From Pachyseris speciosa (Eukaryota; Cnidaria; Anthozoa; Scleractinia; Pachyseridae): a DNA stretch of 64,000 nt. Made by a program: the position numbers and the translations under genes. The stretch covers positions 792,001 to 856,000 of the forward strand of contig JAEMWC010000237.1 of the NCBI GenBank assembly GCA_016490735.1, in the 5' to 3' direction. Positions 13,101 to 25,190 of this stretch are shown one piece after another (the stretch's first letter is position 1; each line of letters starts with the position of its first letter). Below the pieces are notes generated by a model that was not told the origin of the DNA, searched no databases, and was given only the letters and a program-made list of their open reading frames with translations.

Positions 13101-16100
13101 CAGATTCTTGCTGTTTGGCTGCTTGGTTGAGGTCGCTGATAAAACGGGAGCTGATAGAGATTGATGTTTCTCCCACCCAGTAAGTTGCGAAAAATATAAA
13201 GAATAGGTACAGACAAATTTGGACGATAAGGTTAACCAGGCGAAAATACTCGGATTGCTGTGTAAACGTCAGCGATAAAATTACGGAAAGAAATAAAAGA
13301 AAAAGAAACAAACAAGAACCAAGGAACTCGTGTTTTTTGTTGTTGTTGTTGTTGTTGTTTTAATTCCTTACAAACGACGCTCGTGCGTACCGACATGCTT
13401 GTCTCTTTTTCGTTATTATTAGTCCTTTAAATATCAAACTTTCGCCCTAACCGTCAAATAAGCGAGCTGTTACTAGAATGTCATCCAGTGACTCTTATTC
13501 TGAAGTAATTTAACTGTGCACGAGCAACTGAACAAAACAATAATGTTGATTGCTCGCGCGGTCGTGTCTGATAGTTGCCTCTTTGAAATTTGACGCATAT
13601 AAGTCCCCGAAGCTTCGTTTCCTGGGCTAAAATACGTTTTGAGAACCTCAAATTTCTGCGGGGCAACTATTAACCGATAGTCCCTATTCAGAACAATGTA
13701 TCGTTTAATGAATAGTTGATTATAATGACTGCTGCAAAATGTATAGGCGAACCGACAACAGTCACTCATGTAACCATGCTTAACACTGTGGGGTAATTTA
13801 GATTAATAAATATATTAAGCATTTGTGGTGAGTTAGAGAACAGAAACCATTCCAAAAAGGCGCTTCGTTTTGATTATTAACAAAGAATGTTCTGAAGAAT
13901 GCTCTATTGACATACATTTGCAAAAAGCAGCAAAGTATAATCAGCATCTAGATCCTAGTAAAAGATAACGTATTTACGCTGTTTACAAACATATCTAATA
14001 TAAATTGCTAGCCAGTGTCACTACGCTTCCAACGGATCGACTTAAAACATTGATATGATATCATCACTAATAAGTGTATCGGAGATTGTAGTAGTAGAAG
14101 TGTACTGAACTCATTGAACAAGCAAATTTTTGTCACTTGACTAATAACTCTCCTCCATCATTTGCATTCGAATTCCACAATTTCCAAATGCCGAGGAGGG
14201 CATAGCCCTAATATAATGTGAAGCGCCATATCTGATTTAATAGTTATACCGTATGTTTGATTGGAGAGCTTACCTTTAAGCGATAAAATGTTGAAACAGG
14301 ATAAATGAACTGCTCAGTGTAGTTAATCGGCCATCAGTGTTCTCTCCGTGATCACGGAAGTTGGGCAAGGGTCAGCTATTGAATTTTGTATGACGTTATT
14401 GGACCGACAAGTGAATATCAAACAATTCAGAGTACTTTCACAGGAGATAACCGAATCATTAAATCGTAACCCACGGAAGAAGAGGTGATTGTTAATTAGA
14501 GACTTTGCGAAGACTCAGTATTGTTATGCATGTATCTTGTCACATAAATTGTTTGCTGGAAGCCTTTCCCGCTCAATGAAATGTAGAATTTCCCAGGGTA
14601 AAACAGGTCAGATTCTTGCTGTTTGGCTGCTTGGTTGAGGTCGCTGATAAAACGGGAGCTGATAGAGATTGATGTTTCTCCCACCCAGTAAGTTGCGAAA
14701 AATATAAAGAATAGGTACAGACAAATTTGGACGATAAGGTTAACCAGGCGAAAATACTCGGATTGCTGTGTAAACGTCAGCGATAAAATTACGGAAAGAA
14801 ATAAAAGAAAAAGAAACAAACAAGAACCAAGGAACTCGTGTTTTTTGTTGTTGTTGTTGTTGTTGTTTTAATTCCTTAGAAACGACGCTCGTGCGTACCG
14901 ACATGCTTGTCTCTTTTTCGTTATTATTAGTCCTTTAAATATCAAACTTTCGCCCTAACCGTCAAATAAGCGAGCTGTTACTAGAATGTCATCCAGTGAC
15001 TCTTATTCTGAAGTAATTTAACTGTGCACGAGCAACTGAACAAAACAATAATGTTGATTGCTCGCGCGGTCGTGTCTGATAGTTGCCTCTTTGAAATTTG
15101 ACGCATATAAGTCCCCGAAGCTTCGTTTCCTGGGCTAAAATACGTTTTGAGAACCTCAAATTTCTGCGGGGCAACTATTAACCGATAGTCCCTATTCAGA
15201 ACAATGTATCGTTTAATGAATAGTTGATTATAATGACTGCTGCAAAATGTATAGGCGAACCGACAACAGTCACTCATGTAACCATGCTTAACACTGTGGG
15301 GTAATTTAGATTAATAAATATATTAAGCATTTGTGGTGAGTTAGAGAACAGAAACCATTCCAAAAAGGCGCTTCGTTTTGATTATTAACAAAGAATGTTC
15401 TGAAGAATGCTCTATTGACATACATTTGCAAAAAGCAGCAAAGTATAATCAGCATCTAGATCCTAGTAAAAGATAACGTATTTACGCTGTTTACAAACAT
15501 ATCTAATATAAATTGCTAGCCAGTGTCACTACGCTTCCAACGGATCGACTTAAAACATTGATATGATATCATCACTAATAAGTGTATCGGAGATTGTAGT
15601 AGTAGAAGTGTACTGAACTCATTGAACAAGCAAATTTTTGTCACTTGACTAATAACTCTCCTCCATCATTTGCATTCGAATTCCACAATTTCCAAATGCC
15701 GAGGAGGGCATAGCCCTAATATAATGTGAAGCGCCATATCTGATTTAATAGTTATACCGTATGTTTGATTGGAGAGCTTACCTTTAAGCGATAAAATGTT
15801 GAAACAGGATAAATGAACTGCTCAGTGTAGTTAATCGGCCATCAGTGTTCTCTCCGTGATCACGGAAGTTGGGCAAGGGTCAGCTATTGAATTTTGTATG
15901 ACGTTATTGGACCGACAAGTGAATATCAAACAATTCAGAGTACTTTCACAGGAGATAACCGAATCATTAAATCGTAACCCACGGAAGAAGAGGTGATTGT
16001 TAATTAGAGACTTTGCGAAGACTCAGTATTGTTATGCATGTATCTTGTCACATAAATTGTTTGCTGGAAGCCTTTCCCGCTCAATGAAATGTAGAATTTC

Positions 16101-17682
16101 CCAGGGTAAAACAGGTCAGATTCTTGCTGTTTGGCTGCTTGGTTGAGGTCGCTGATAAAACGGGAGCTGATAGAGATTGATGTTTCTCCCACCCAGTAAG
16201 TTGCGAAAAATATAAAGAATAGGTACAGACAAATTTGGACGATAAGGTTAACCAGGCGAAAATACTCGGATTGCTGTGTAAACGTCAGCGATAAAATTAC
16301 GGAAAGAAATAAAAGAAAAAGAAACAAACAAGAACCAAGGAACTCGTGTTTTTTGTTGTTGTTGTTGTTGTTGTTTTAATTCCTTACAAACGACGCTCGT
16401 GCGTACCGACATGCTTGTCTCTTTTTCGTTATTATTAGTCCTTTAAATATCAAACTTTCGCCCTAACCGTCAAATAAGCGAGCTGTTACTAGAATGTCAT
16501 CCAGTGACTCTTATTCTGAAGTAATTTAACTGTGCACGAGCAACTGAACAAAACAATAATGTTGATTGCTCGCGCGTCGTGTCTGATAGTTGCCTCTTTG
16601 AAATTTGACGCATATAAGTCCCCGAAGCTTCGTTTCCTGGGCTAAAATACGTTTTGAGAACCTCAAATTTCTGCGGGGCAACTATTAACCGATAGTCCCT
16701 ATTCAGAACAATGTATCGTTTAATGAATAGTTGATTATAATGACTGCTGCAAAATGTATAGGCGAACCGACAACAGTCACTCATGTAACCATGCTTAACA
16801 CTGTGGGGTAATTTAGATTAATAAATATATTAAGCATTTGTGGTGAGTTAGAGAACAGAAACCATTCCAAAAAGGCGCTTCGTTTTGATTATTAACAAAG
16901 AATGTTCTGAAGAATGCTCTATTGACATACATTTGCAAAAAGCAGCAAAGTATAATCAGCATCTAGATCCTAGTAAAAGATAACGTATTTACGCTGTTTA
17001 CAAACATATCTAATATAAATTGCTAGCCAGTGTCACTACGCTTCCAACGGATCGACTTAAAACATTGATATGATATCATCACTAATAAGTGTATCGGAGA
17101 TTGTAGTAGTAGAAGTGTACTGAACTCATTGAACAAGCAAATTTTTGTCACTTGACTAATAACTCTCCTCCATCATTTGCATTCGAATTCCACAATTTCC
17201 AAATGCCGAGGAGGGCATAGCCCTAATATAATGTGAAGCGCCATATCTGATTTAATAGTTATACCGTATGTTTGATTGGAGAGCTTATCTTTAAGCGATA
17301 AAATGTTGAAACAGGATAAATGAACTGCTCAGTGTAGTTAATCGGCCATCAGTGTTCTCTCCGTGATCACGGAAGTTGGGCAAGGGTCAGCTATTGAATT
17401 TTGTATGACGTTATTGGACCGACAAGTGAATATCAAACAATTCAGAGTACTTTCACAGGAGATAACCGAATCATTAAATCGTAACCCACGGAAGAAGAGG
17501 TGATTGTTAATTAGAGACTTTGCGAAGACTCAGTATTGTTATGCATGTATCTTGTCACATAAATTGTTTGCTGGAAGCCTTTCCCGCTCAATGAAATGTA
17601 GAATTTCCCAGGGTAAAACAGGTCAGATTCTTGCTGTTTGGCTGCTTGGTTGAGGTCGCTGATAAAACGGGAGCTGATAGAG
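7130..17682 (+). repeat. Satellite-like array of seven units of about 1508 bp
   Basis: Seven head-to-tail units lie at 7130-8635, 8636-10143, 10144-11651, 11652-13159, 13160-14667, 14668-16175 and 16176-17682 (1506, then five of 1508, then 1507 bp). Each starts ATTGATGTTTCTCCCACCC (first unit ATTGATATT...) and ends CGGGAGCTGATAGAG. They are almost identical; the visible differences are a TTG-run length change, single substitutions (for example near 14878 and 17287) and a one-base loss near 16576. The first unit differs most and also has altered sequence around 8520-8640 equivalents. Each unit has - strand open frames of 107, 98 and 61 codons, but these are copied with the repeat and are broken in the diverged unit at 62955-64000, so the repeat is probably non-coding. 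Confidence 0.95.
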
Positions 17683-17699
17683 CTCTTGTTTGCCCCAAC

Positions 17700-17965
17700 C
17701 CCACAAACTTCCTCTTTAATTAATTTTGAACCAGAGCTTTGTAATGTTTATTCTTTGAATAAAGGATACAGTTGAAAAAGGATGTGTCCGGCCAGATTGC
17801 TCGTTTGCGAGGTAAGATTTTTATTTAATTCATGCACTATTTTGGAGCTGATATGTTTTGTAATGTTTATTCTCTGAATAAAGATTCAGGTAACAAAAGA
17901 TCTGTCCAGACTGCTCGTTTGCGAGGTCAGAGTTTCATTTCATTCTTTGCAATATTTTCGAACTG
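17700..17965 (+). repeat. Two tandem ~112 bp copies flanking the array
   Basis: Two direct copies start near 17738 and 17851. Both contain TTTGTAATGTTTATTCT, GAATAAA, TGCTCGTTTGCGAGGT and AACTGATATGT or GAGCTGATATGT. A third, inverted and partial copy is at 27430-27540. The AATAAA inside may simply be part of the repeat. Confidence 0.75.
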
Positions 17966-18210
17966 ATATGTTGTTTTACTTGTTTTCATCCCATGTCTAT
18001 GCCATTACTTTGTTGTAGAAATACATTGTCACGCCTGTTTGATTTTTTTTTTCTTGCTTCATCATGTGTAACACACACTTTTGCACTGATATTGCTGGAA
18101 AAGATGCCAAAACCTGACCACAGCAACATTTTTTCTTGGCGCTATGCAGGTTTAAATATATATTCCTCGCCGTGTTACCAGCCTTGCTTGTTTTTTTTTT
18201 TTACCGTTTT

Positions 18211-18365
18211 CTAGTTTATGGATGGCAAAAATTATTTACTTTCCATGATTTTACTTTTACCAGATTTTTAGGGCTCAAATTTGAGGTAGGCAAACCTTCT
18301 ATGCAATGAACCAGAATGAAGCCCATCTCTGGCTGTTGAATTGTACTTTCATGATATTTGAAAGA
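18211..18365 (+). repeat. Inverted-repeat copy 1 (pair with 21967-22103)
   Basis: About 140 bp is the reverse complement, with a few changes, of 21967-22103. Shared blocks are ACTTTCCATGATTTTACTTT, CTCAAATTTGAGGTAG and TTCTATGCAATGAACCA. The pair flanks 3.6 kb. It is either a foldback pair or two insertions of one short element. Confidence 0.8.
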
Positions 18366-19857
18366 TTGATGGTAGGTATAGGCAGAAAACACCCATTATT
18401 GGCAACGTGAAACTTTGAAGACTTTTCTCTCTGCAAATAACCAGAGTCAGTCCACAAGTTTAGGTTCATATCATAGATCAGTACAAACATAATTACGCGA
18501 GATAGCCAAAGGCAGACCGCGGTGAGGTTTCCTTCGAATTTCGTTCTTTTCATCGCAGCCACAAATTGCAATGTTTTTTTTTTAAGTTTTCCGTATCCAG
18601 CAGGAAGTCTCGAGAGAATGGTTCGATTTCATTGGCTCTCAAGAAAATCGTGCGATTTCATTGGCTTTTCACCATCATGGAATCACGTGCCAGGTCAAGG
18701 TGGAAAACTACTGCGAGAGTCTTGGGGAGTGGTAGAGAGAAAGGTTTTAGTCGGGTGAATTTTCAAGATTAGGGCAGTATGCCGGTCTTAGAAGGGAAAC
18801 ACACCTTTTTGAAACGGTAAAAGGAAGGAACACTCCACAGCTAGAACAGTGGAAATTGGTCAGTTCATTGCGAAGAAATTCCTCTTCGAGGACAGACTGT
18901 GGTTTAAGGGAGGCAGACGAAAATGGATCCTCCCGGAATAATCACAAGAAGTCATCTCCGAATCGTTTGGGTGCTTCTTGGAATCCACCTTCCCAAAAAT
19001 TACAGGTTTGAATGTGAATTTTTACGGTGCTTTATCTTTAATTCACCGAATCGTTCTATTCAAAGCAATTTTAGCGAAATTTAAAAGAAACGGGTCAAAT
19101 GAATTGCGCTTTAATAACTCGTAAGATTCGCTTTGTTCGCCTTCGCGTACATTTACTAATTGAGCGCGTTTGCTTTTTAGGCATAGATACAGGCTGAATA
19201 ATTCTTTTTTATTATTTAGGGAAATTTATTGTCTGTTTTTGTGTCTTTTTTCTTTTTTTCACAGAATTTTGTAATTTTAGTCGATCTATGTTAACAAACC
19301 AAAATCCTAGCAAAATCCTAGCTATCACGTGATAGAAATCTTGAGCTCATGATCTAACTGTCAAATATTTGGTTGGTAAAGCCTGGTTCACACTAGCGAC
19401 ATAACGACATCATCATAACGAACCAGGCTTAAAAATTCGCTAAGACATCACAGCACCAGCACCATCACACACGTGCCAGTGGTATAACCACAAACGCCCT
19501 CAAAGCACCCTTTCAGAAGCCAGGCTCTTTTACGCTTTTACGTTTCCACCAAGTTAATCAAATCAAATTTTAATTGACACCAATCCCATTGTGTTACATT
19601 TTTTCTCCAAGGTACAAGTTACACCTTTTGTAATACTGTTCTCAATCCATGTTTGTATTTCCTTTTTAGGCTCGTCATTCAAACGGATTGTGACTCTCGC
19701 TAGCCTTTCAAAATGCTTATATAGACGAACACATCCCGCGTGAATACCTCTAGGCGTCTTTTTGTAAAAATATGCTTTTTTGCCTCACTTACTAAGTGTT
19801 TTTTCCCATTAATTGTTACCGAGGAAGCACTATCTAAGACATTTCACAAAAGCTTGT

Positions 19858-20596
19858 TCTGTTTCCATGGCAACAAGAGACTCAAACATCATTGTGTTTG
19901 TCATCATTCATGGCAGCGATTTTTATGATGGTGCTTTCTTCTGCATGAGTTTGATTTTGGAGAAAAAAAAAAGTAGTCTAGGGTAACATATCACCTCTAG
20001 GGGGGCAGAGTCTCTGCAGAGTCCCAACCTCGCCGGTCCACCCGCACGAGAGAGCACCGGGACGTGTATGATAAGAGTTGAAAAGCGCTTTGCCTCCCTT
20101 GTGGGAGGCATTTCTTCTACTCACACGAGGGTTTGGTGCTAAGCTTGTTTTCGTCCTATAATGTCATGAAATTGCTGTTTTCAGTTATAATTCTACAGAC
20201 GTATTAAACTCGTGATTTTCTTGACATCCATTAGCTTGATATGATGGCAGTTACATCTTGAATTTCCTTAAATCCTTCGCTCTAATTGTTCAAAGAAAAA
20301 CTAAGTATCATTTAGCACACTACCGGGACAGAAGGGGCGTGGATCTATTCTTGATTTGACGTCAGATACTGCTTTGCATGCATATTTACGAACACTTACC
20401 CTTTACCACGATGCAAATCAGTTTTTGATGTTAAATCAAGAATAGACCCACACCGAGAAACAAATCAGCACAGTTAAGCCAAAAATTATCATAAATTGCT
20501 GACCATAACTACAAGGCATTAGGCATTAGGCATTAACGTGGCAACCAACCGTACAAGTGAAAGTCCACTTTTAGTCCTAAACTGCAGCAGTTTGTT

Positions 20597-20650
<54 letters not shown>

Positions 20651-20868
20651 CTCGTCCTTCGAGGGCGACGTCTCGCGTTTCACGCACGGCTAAATAAATG
20701 CCTTTTACTACGGGCTAGTGTAAATGGTAACGTTAGCGTCGTAGCTAAACAACGAGACTGAAGGTCCTTTGGTTGAACTAGGGCACACGTCTCGACCCTT
20801 CAAAAATGCAACTCATCGCCATGAATGATGACAAACACAATGATGTTTTACTCTCTTGTTGCCATGGC
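19858..20868. repeat. Inverted repeat pair (~60 bp arms) about 0.9 kb apart
   Basis: The arm at 19863-19920 (CCATGGCAACAAGAG ... TGTTTGTCATCATTCATGGC) recurs inverted at 20812-20868 (GCCATGAATGATGACAAACA ... CTCTTGTTGCCATGG). The arms could be the ends of a non-autonomous DNA transposon, but no target duplication was identified. Confidence 0.6.
20600..20648 (+). repeat. (CT)n microsatellite
   Basis: About 24 uninterrupted CT dinucleotides. Confidence 0.95.
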
Positions 20869-21127
20869 CTGTGGTTATTCGCAGAGGGAAAATTCTTCAA
20901 AGTCTGACTTTACCAAAAATGAGCGTTTTCTGCCTACAGGGGTTTCGTTTCAGGCCGGACGGCGAACGCAACGTCCGCTTGTTTGACATGTAACGTCCTG
21001 TAGTTCACACAAGTAATTATTAATTTTTTTAAGTGTGAAAATCGTTTTTTCCATTTATTAACCAAAGAGGACCTTGACCCTTATTTTACTCACTTAGTAA
21101 TGTAATACATACTTCCTGTCATACACG

Positions 21128-21306
21128 TGTATGGAACCTCGATTTAACGAACCTCAATATAACGAAGTCCTCGATATTACGAGCGATATTCTTCGGCCCC
21201 GACCTTTTAAAATGTATGGAAAAGGACCTCGATACAACGAATCCTCCATATGACGAACAAATTTCCACATTCCCTTGGTACTTCATTAAATCGAGGTTCC
21301 ACTGTA
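21128..21306. mobile_element. Short pogo/Tigger-like MITE
   Basis: Ends are inverted: TGGAACCTCGATTTAA on the left and TTAAATCGAGGTTCCACTG on the right, with internal variants such as CCTCGATATTACGA and CCTCGATACAACGA. Terminal sequence of this type is known from pogo-like Tc1/mariner relatives. There is no coding capacity in about 180 bp. Confidence 0.7.
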
Positions 21307-21585
21307 ATAAAATCATTTTTCATTGATTCCCCACCCCTTCCCCCCTCCCCTGCCAGCTATAATGTTCGCCGAGAACAGAGAGCATCTGTCCGAATCAGTC
21401 TTTCATTTGTACATCATCCACCGAAATGAAAAGAATAAGCGATTTTTTTGCGCCATCGGCGAAGAAAAGGCAAGCTGATGGTAAGTGTATAATGTATCTA
21501 AGAATGATTAATCCTAGATGTGTAGCATATTTTGCCGCAGCTTCGCAAGGTTCGTGAGCAGCCTTTGGATCTGATGAAGACGATC

Positions 21586-21612
21586 TCTAGAGAGCAGCTC
21601 TCTAGAGATATG
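21586..21612. other. Near-perfect 27 bp palindrome
   Basis: ATCTCTAGAGAGC is followed immediately by an inverted copy, giving a hairpin with 13 bp arms. Function unknown. Confidence 0.6.
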
Positions 21613-21966
21613 GGATTCGTACACTATTTCCGATTAGAGTCCGCTTTGGAATAAGCTAAAAAACCAGCAACTGCAAACTGATAATTATAATTGCCAAGTC
21701 AGTCAAATATTTCATTTTTTTGTGAGCATTTTTTAACGCCTTAAAAGACCTTCCCGGTTATTCAATTCCGGTACAGGGAACGCAGGAAACTGCATTTTAG
21801 AGAGTCCATTTTAGAGCATGCCCCCGGAACCCCTGGAAGTTCGTGCCTCCGTCACTCACCGCGCGTTCGCGCCAGCGGCGCGAACGGTGCACGTCTGCCA
21901 GCTGAACCACTGAATCCGGTACTTCCAAATGCTACCGAAAACCCTGGCCTACGCCTATCATCAATC

Positions 21967-22103
21967 TTTAAAATGTTATGAAAGTACAATTCAACAGATT
22001 GGCTTTATTTTGGTTCATTGCATAGAAGGTTTGTCTACCTCAAATTTGTGCCCTAAACGCTGGTAAAAGTAAAATCATGGAAAGTAAATAATTGTTGCCA
22101 TCT
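21967..22103 (-). repeat. Inverted-repeat copy 2 (pair with 18211-18365)
   Basis: Reverse complement of the copy at 18211-18365, directly abutting the 3' end of a LINE at about 22110. Confidence 0.8.
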
Positions 22104-22109
22104 ACATTG

Positions 22110-23300
22110 ATTGATTGATAACTTTATTTTATTTATTTTAACACGGTAAAATTCATGAGTAAAAATTACAAAATCCTATGCCTAATTACAACTTTGTCTA
22201 GGAATTAATTACTAAAAATAAACTGCTTTACATGAATGCCGTGTCTGAGAAAAGAGTACAATTGCTAAGTTTATACAGAGAAGCGTTAAGGGACTCTGCT
22301 TACCGTACATCAGAAGATATGCTATTCCACAGTACCTCACCGCTATAGCTTAAACTGTTTTTGAGAAAATTAGTGCGGGGCAATGGAACAATAAGTTTGT
22401 TCACAGAGTCTCTCAGAGAATAGCTTACATAATTTCGTAATGTAAATAGATTGCTTAGATTGGTAGGAGTGAGACCATGTAGAGACTTAAATACCGTTAT
22501 GGCTTTCTGCATCTGCCTTTGAATGTTTAGTTTTCGCCAGCCGAGTTTGGCGAATAAATCATCCACATTAGAGTCAAAGTTGGAAAAAGTCAACACACGA
22601 GCAGCGCGGTTTTGTAGTTTCTGCAATTTATTTGAGAGCGTTATATTACAGGAATCCCAAACAACACTGCAGTAATTGAAATGCGGCAAACCTAAAGCTT
22701 ATTCCCCTATTAAAGACAGAGTGCAGAGTCGCTGGAGGGACAAAAGAACGGATACGTTTTACTGCCCCAATACCAGATGAAATTTTCTTAGATAGCTGGT
22801 CAATCTTAGTATTCCAAGAGAGGTTTTCATCAATATAAACGCCAAGAGATTTTAAAGAGCTCACTTAATCAATTGGCACACCACTATAGGCAAAGGCAAG
22901 GCGCCCTTGGTAAAGTGCGCAATCTTTGCCTCGATCCTATAAGCATAAATTCCGTTTTGGTGGTATTTAGTGTAAGTTTGTTGGAAATAAGCCAGTTATT
23001 GACTAAATCAAGGTCCCTATTCATAGACTCATTAATGACATTTATATCGTGATGCGCAAAAGTCAAATGCGTGTCATCCGCATACATTCTCGGACAAGAA
23101 CTAGACAGACAATTTGGCAAGTCGTTAATATAGAGTAAAAATAATAGAGGCCTAAAATTGTCCCTTGCGGAACACCGCAGTTAAGATTGCGAATATCAGA
23201 TAGGGCGCCATTAACAAAGTACTTCTGTTGACGACAATCCAAATAAGAGTTAAACCAATCAAGTGATTTCCCACAGATACCATAAAAACTCAATTTAGAT
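22110..23300 (-). mobile_element. 5'-truncated non-LTR retrotransposon (jockey/CR1-like LINE)
   Basis: Reading the - strand gives the second half of a LINE reverse transcriptase: a SYL..R.QKYFVNG segment, the GVPQGTILG motif at about 23165, the catalytic YADDT at about 23075, then NKLTLNTTKTEFM, SLKSLGVYIDE, and the typical C-terminal part (LSNKLQKLQNRAARVL, LHGLTPTNLSNLF, SGEVLWNSI) ending at 22300. The pieces are in three frames, with shifts near 23130, 22880 and 22690. Endonuclease and N-terminal RT are missing, so the copy is truncated at its 5' end near 23300, as is usual for target-primed insertion. The AT-rich end near 22110 is the 3' tail. Dead copy. Confidence 0.9.
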
Positions 23301-23517
23301 AATAAAATGTAATTTCTGACGATTGAGCGTGCGAATTAGACAGAAATTGATATTTCTACGGCATGGGAACAGAAGTGGCCTGGGTACGATTTGTGAGGTA
23401 TGATGGGTATCATGCTGTCTATAGAGGCTTAGATCGTCACGTGGGGAGCCATTCTAGGCCTGCATCAGTCGCTTTATGCTTGTTATTTTGTTGATAATAT
23501 TTTCCCCGTTCTTCAGC

Positions 23518-24380
23518 ATGGGCGAAGGGAATGTTTCGAATGACGGCATTGCTAAGATGATAGAATCTATAACCAGACCGTCAATGACGGAACTTTTTCA
23601 AAAATCCATTGGCGATTTGAAACTAGTGACTTTTTATTTATTTATTTAATTTTTTTTAATTCCTTATATATAAATGACTGATCCGCCTAGATTAGCCCGT
23701 GCTATTTGCGGATCAGTCACATTTGTAAATGTGTTTTTGAAATCTTTATTAAATATCATCATCATCATTATCATCATCTATCGCAAGCCGATTCCTCAGA
23801 CGCCCAGATCCGTGAGATCAAGAAACTCAAGCTGGAGGAACCGAGGCGCTTTAAGAAGAAAGCAAACGAAGACCAATTCGGGTTCAATGCCAAGATCCAG
23901 GATACTTTAGACGAACTTAAGACAGCTGCCCAGGCGAATGCTTTGGACAAGGTCAAGGAATCGCTCCAGAAAGCTGAGAACTTATTAAAAGAACGCCAGA
24001 AACACATCCTTCTTGCGGACAAGTCCGATTATGGCTGGTCTACCGTCCAGGAGTATAAGAAAAGCGAGATCGCCGATCATTCTGACGATGAAAAGAAAAC
24101 GTTTAAAGCCGAGGCGCGTGCCAAGGCACATTTGAAACAATCAGCCTCAAAATCGCGAACGGTTGCCTCGGGTTTCGCGGCCAAAAGGGATTCGGCCGTC
24201 CAGGATTCAAGTCTGAAACATTTGGGGGAAAGGAACTCTGTTCTGAGACAAATTCCAACGGTAGATGCGTAAGCAAGGAATCGTGCGAGAACACGCAATT
24301 GCTTTCAATGTGGGAAGCCAGGTCATTGGAGAGTGCAATGCCCCACGTTTCATCCGAAGTCCGGCACAAGCATCTGACTA
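23518..24380 (+). pseudogene. Gag of Ngaro-like element, with CCHC zinc knuckle
   Basis: The N-terminus starts at an ATG at 23518 (MGEGNVSNDGIAKMIESI) and runs about 36 codons. It is then interrupted at about 23628-23775 by an AT-rich insert with the look of another retroelement's tail (GATCCGCCTAGATTAGCCCG). The core resumes as IKKLKLEEPRRFKKKANED and continues through RQKHILLADKSDYGW to 24272, where a TAA stop sits in frame. Beyond this stop the same frame encodes a CX2CX4HX4C zinc knuckle (CFQCGKPGHWRVQC, about 24307-24348) and ends at 24380. In YR retroelements gag binds the RNA; this copy is inactive because of the insert and stop. Confidence 0.82.
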
Positions 24381-24599
24381 GACGATTACGAGCATGGTGT
24401 AGTCGATTCTTTTGTTACTGATAACTCTTTAGATGTTGATTATGATGTGCATTTTCCTAGTGTGGGCGTCCATTCTTCTTGGGAAGAGTTTCCTTTTCTT
24501 GACTCTTATGAGTTTGATTCCACTCACGCAAAATCCAACATATCGGTTAGGGGCAGGTTAGCAAAATACATCTACCAGTGGGAACGAATTGATGCTCCC

Positions 24600-25190
24600 G
24601 GTTTTATTTTGGAAGTTATTTGAGAGGGCTATAAAATTCCTTTTGTTTCTATTTCTCCTCCAAAATGTAGTGATAATAACTTATCTGCTATCACGGAGAA
24701 GGATTTCGTTTCTGAAGCGATTTACGATCTCCTCAGTAAGCATTGTGTTGAGGAACTATATGGAGCGCCAGAAATTGTTAACCCCTTGTCAGTGTCCATT
24801 CAATCGACTGGAAAGAAGAGACTAATACTGGACCTACGGCATGTTAATTTGTATGTTTACAAGCAAAAGTTTAAATGTGAAGATCTGAGGGTCGTTCTTT
24901 CACTTATTTCGGGGGGGGGGGGGGGGGGGGGTTTCGCTTTTTAAGTTCGACCTCAAATCAGGGTCTCATCATGTAGAGATTTTTCGTTACCACCGTAAGT
25001 TCTTGGCCTTTGGTTGGGATTTTGGTGATGGAAACACTCGGTTTTTTAAGTTTGCTGTCCTTCCATTCGGTTTGTCGTCAGCGCCGTATTTGTTCACAAA
25101 ACTATTAAAGCCTGTCATTAAAATGTGGAGGTGTCAAGGAATTCCAATTGTCGTTTTTCTTGATGATGGTTTAGGCGAGGCTACTACTGG
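24600..25190 (+). pseudogene. Reverse transcriptase of Ngaro-like element, truncated
   Basis: One frame gives the RT N-terminal part: EGYKIPFVSI, EKDFVSEAIYDLLSK, VNPLSVSIQSTGKKRLILDL (palm entry with conserved LILDLRHVN) and, after a 21-base G run at about 24911-24931, FDLKSG.HHVEIF, RKFLAFGWDFG, and LPFGLSSAPYLFTK. The catalytic motif is FLDDGLG at about 25165. A TGA stop lies in frame near 24622. After the FLDD motif the sequence jumps straight to the end of RNase H, so the RT thumb and RNase H core are deleted at about 25185. Confidence 0.85.

Larger units (their letters stand above)
18366..21118. other. Non-coding stretch with small inverted repeats
   Basis: No gene is supported. It holds a short element-like palindrome at about 19380-19435 (ends AAGCCTGGTTC and GAACCAGGCTT), an inverted pair at about 19858-19925 and 20806-20868, and a CT microsatellite. 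The sequence 18780-19010 is open-ish and ends at a weak donor-like CAGGTTTG, but nothing identifies it as an exon. Confidence 0.4.

Noticed and set aside
7441..16784. A family of 98/95-codon proteins repeated seven times
   Set aside because: Identity comes from tandem duplication; the frame is broken in the diverged unit near 63645.
7130..17682. CRISPR array or rDNA repeat
   Set aside because: Units are 1.5 kb with no short-repeat/spacer pattern and no rRNA-like sequence.
18522..18772. Overlapping + strand frames
   Set aside because: No recognisable domain, start context or exon boundary.
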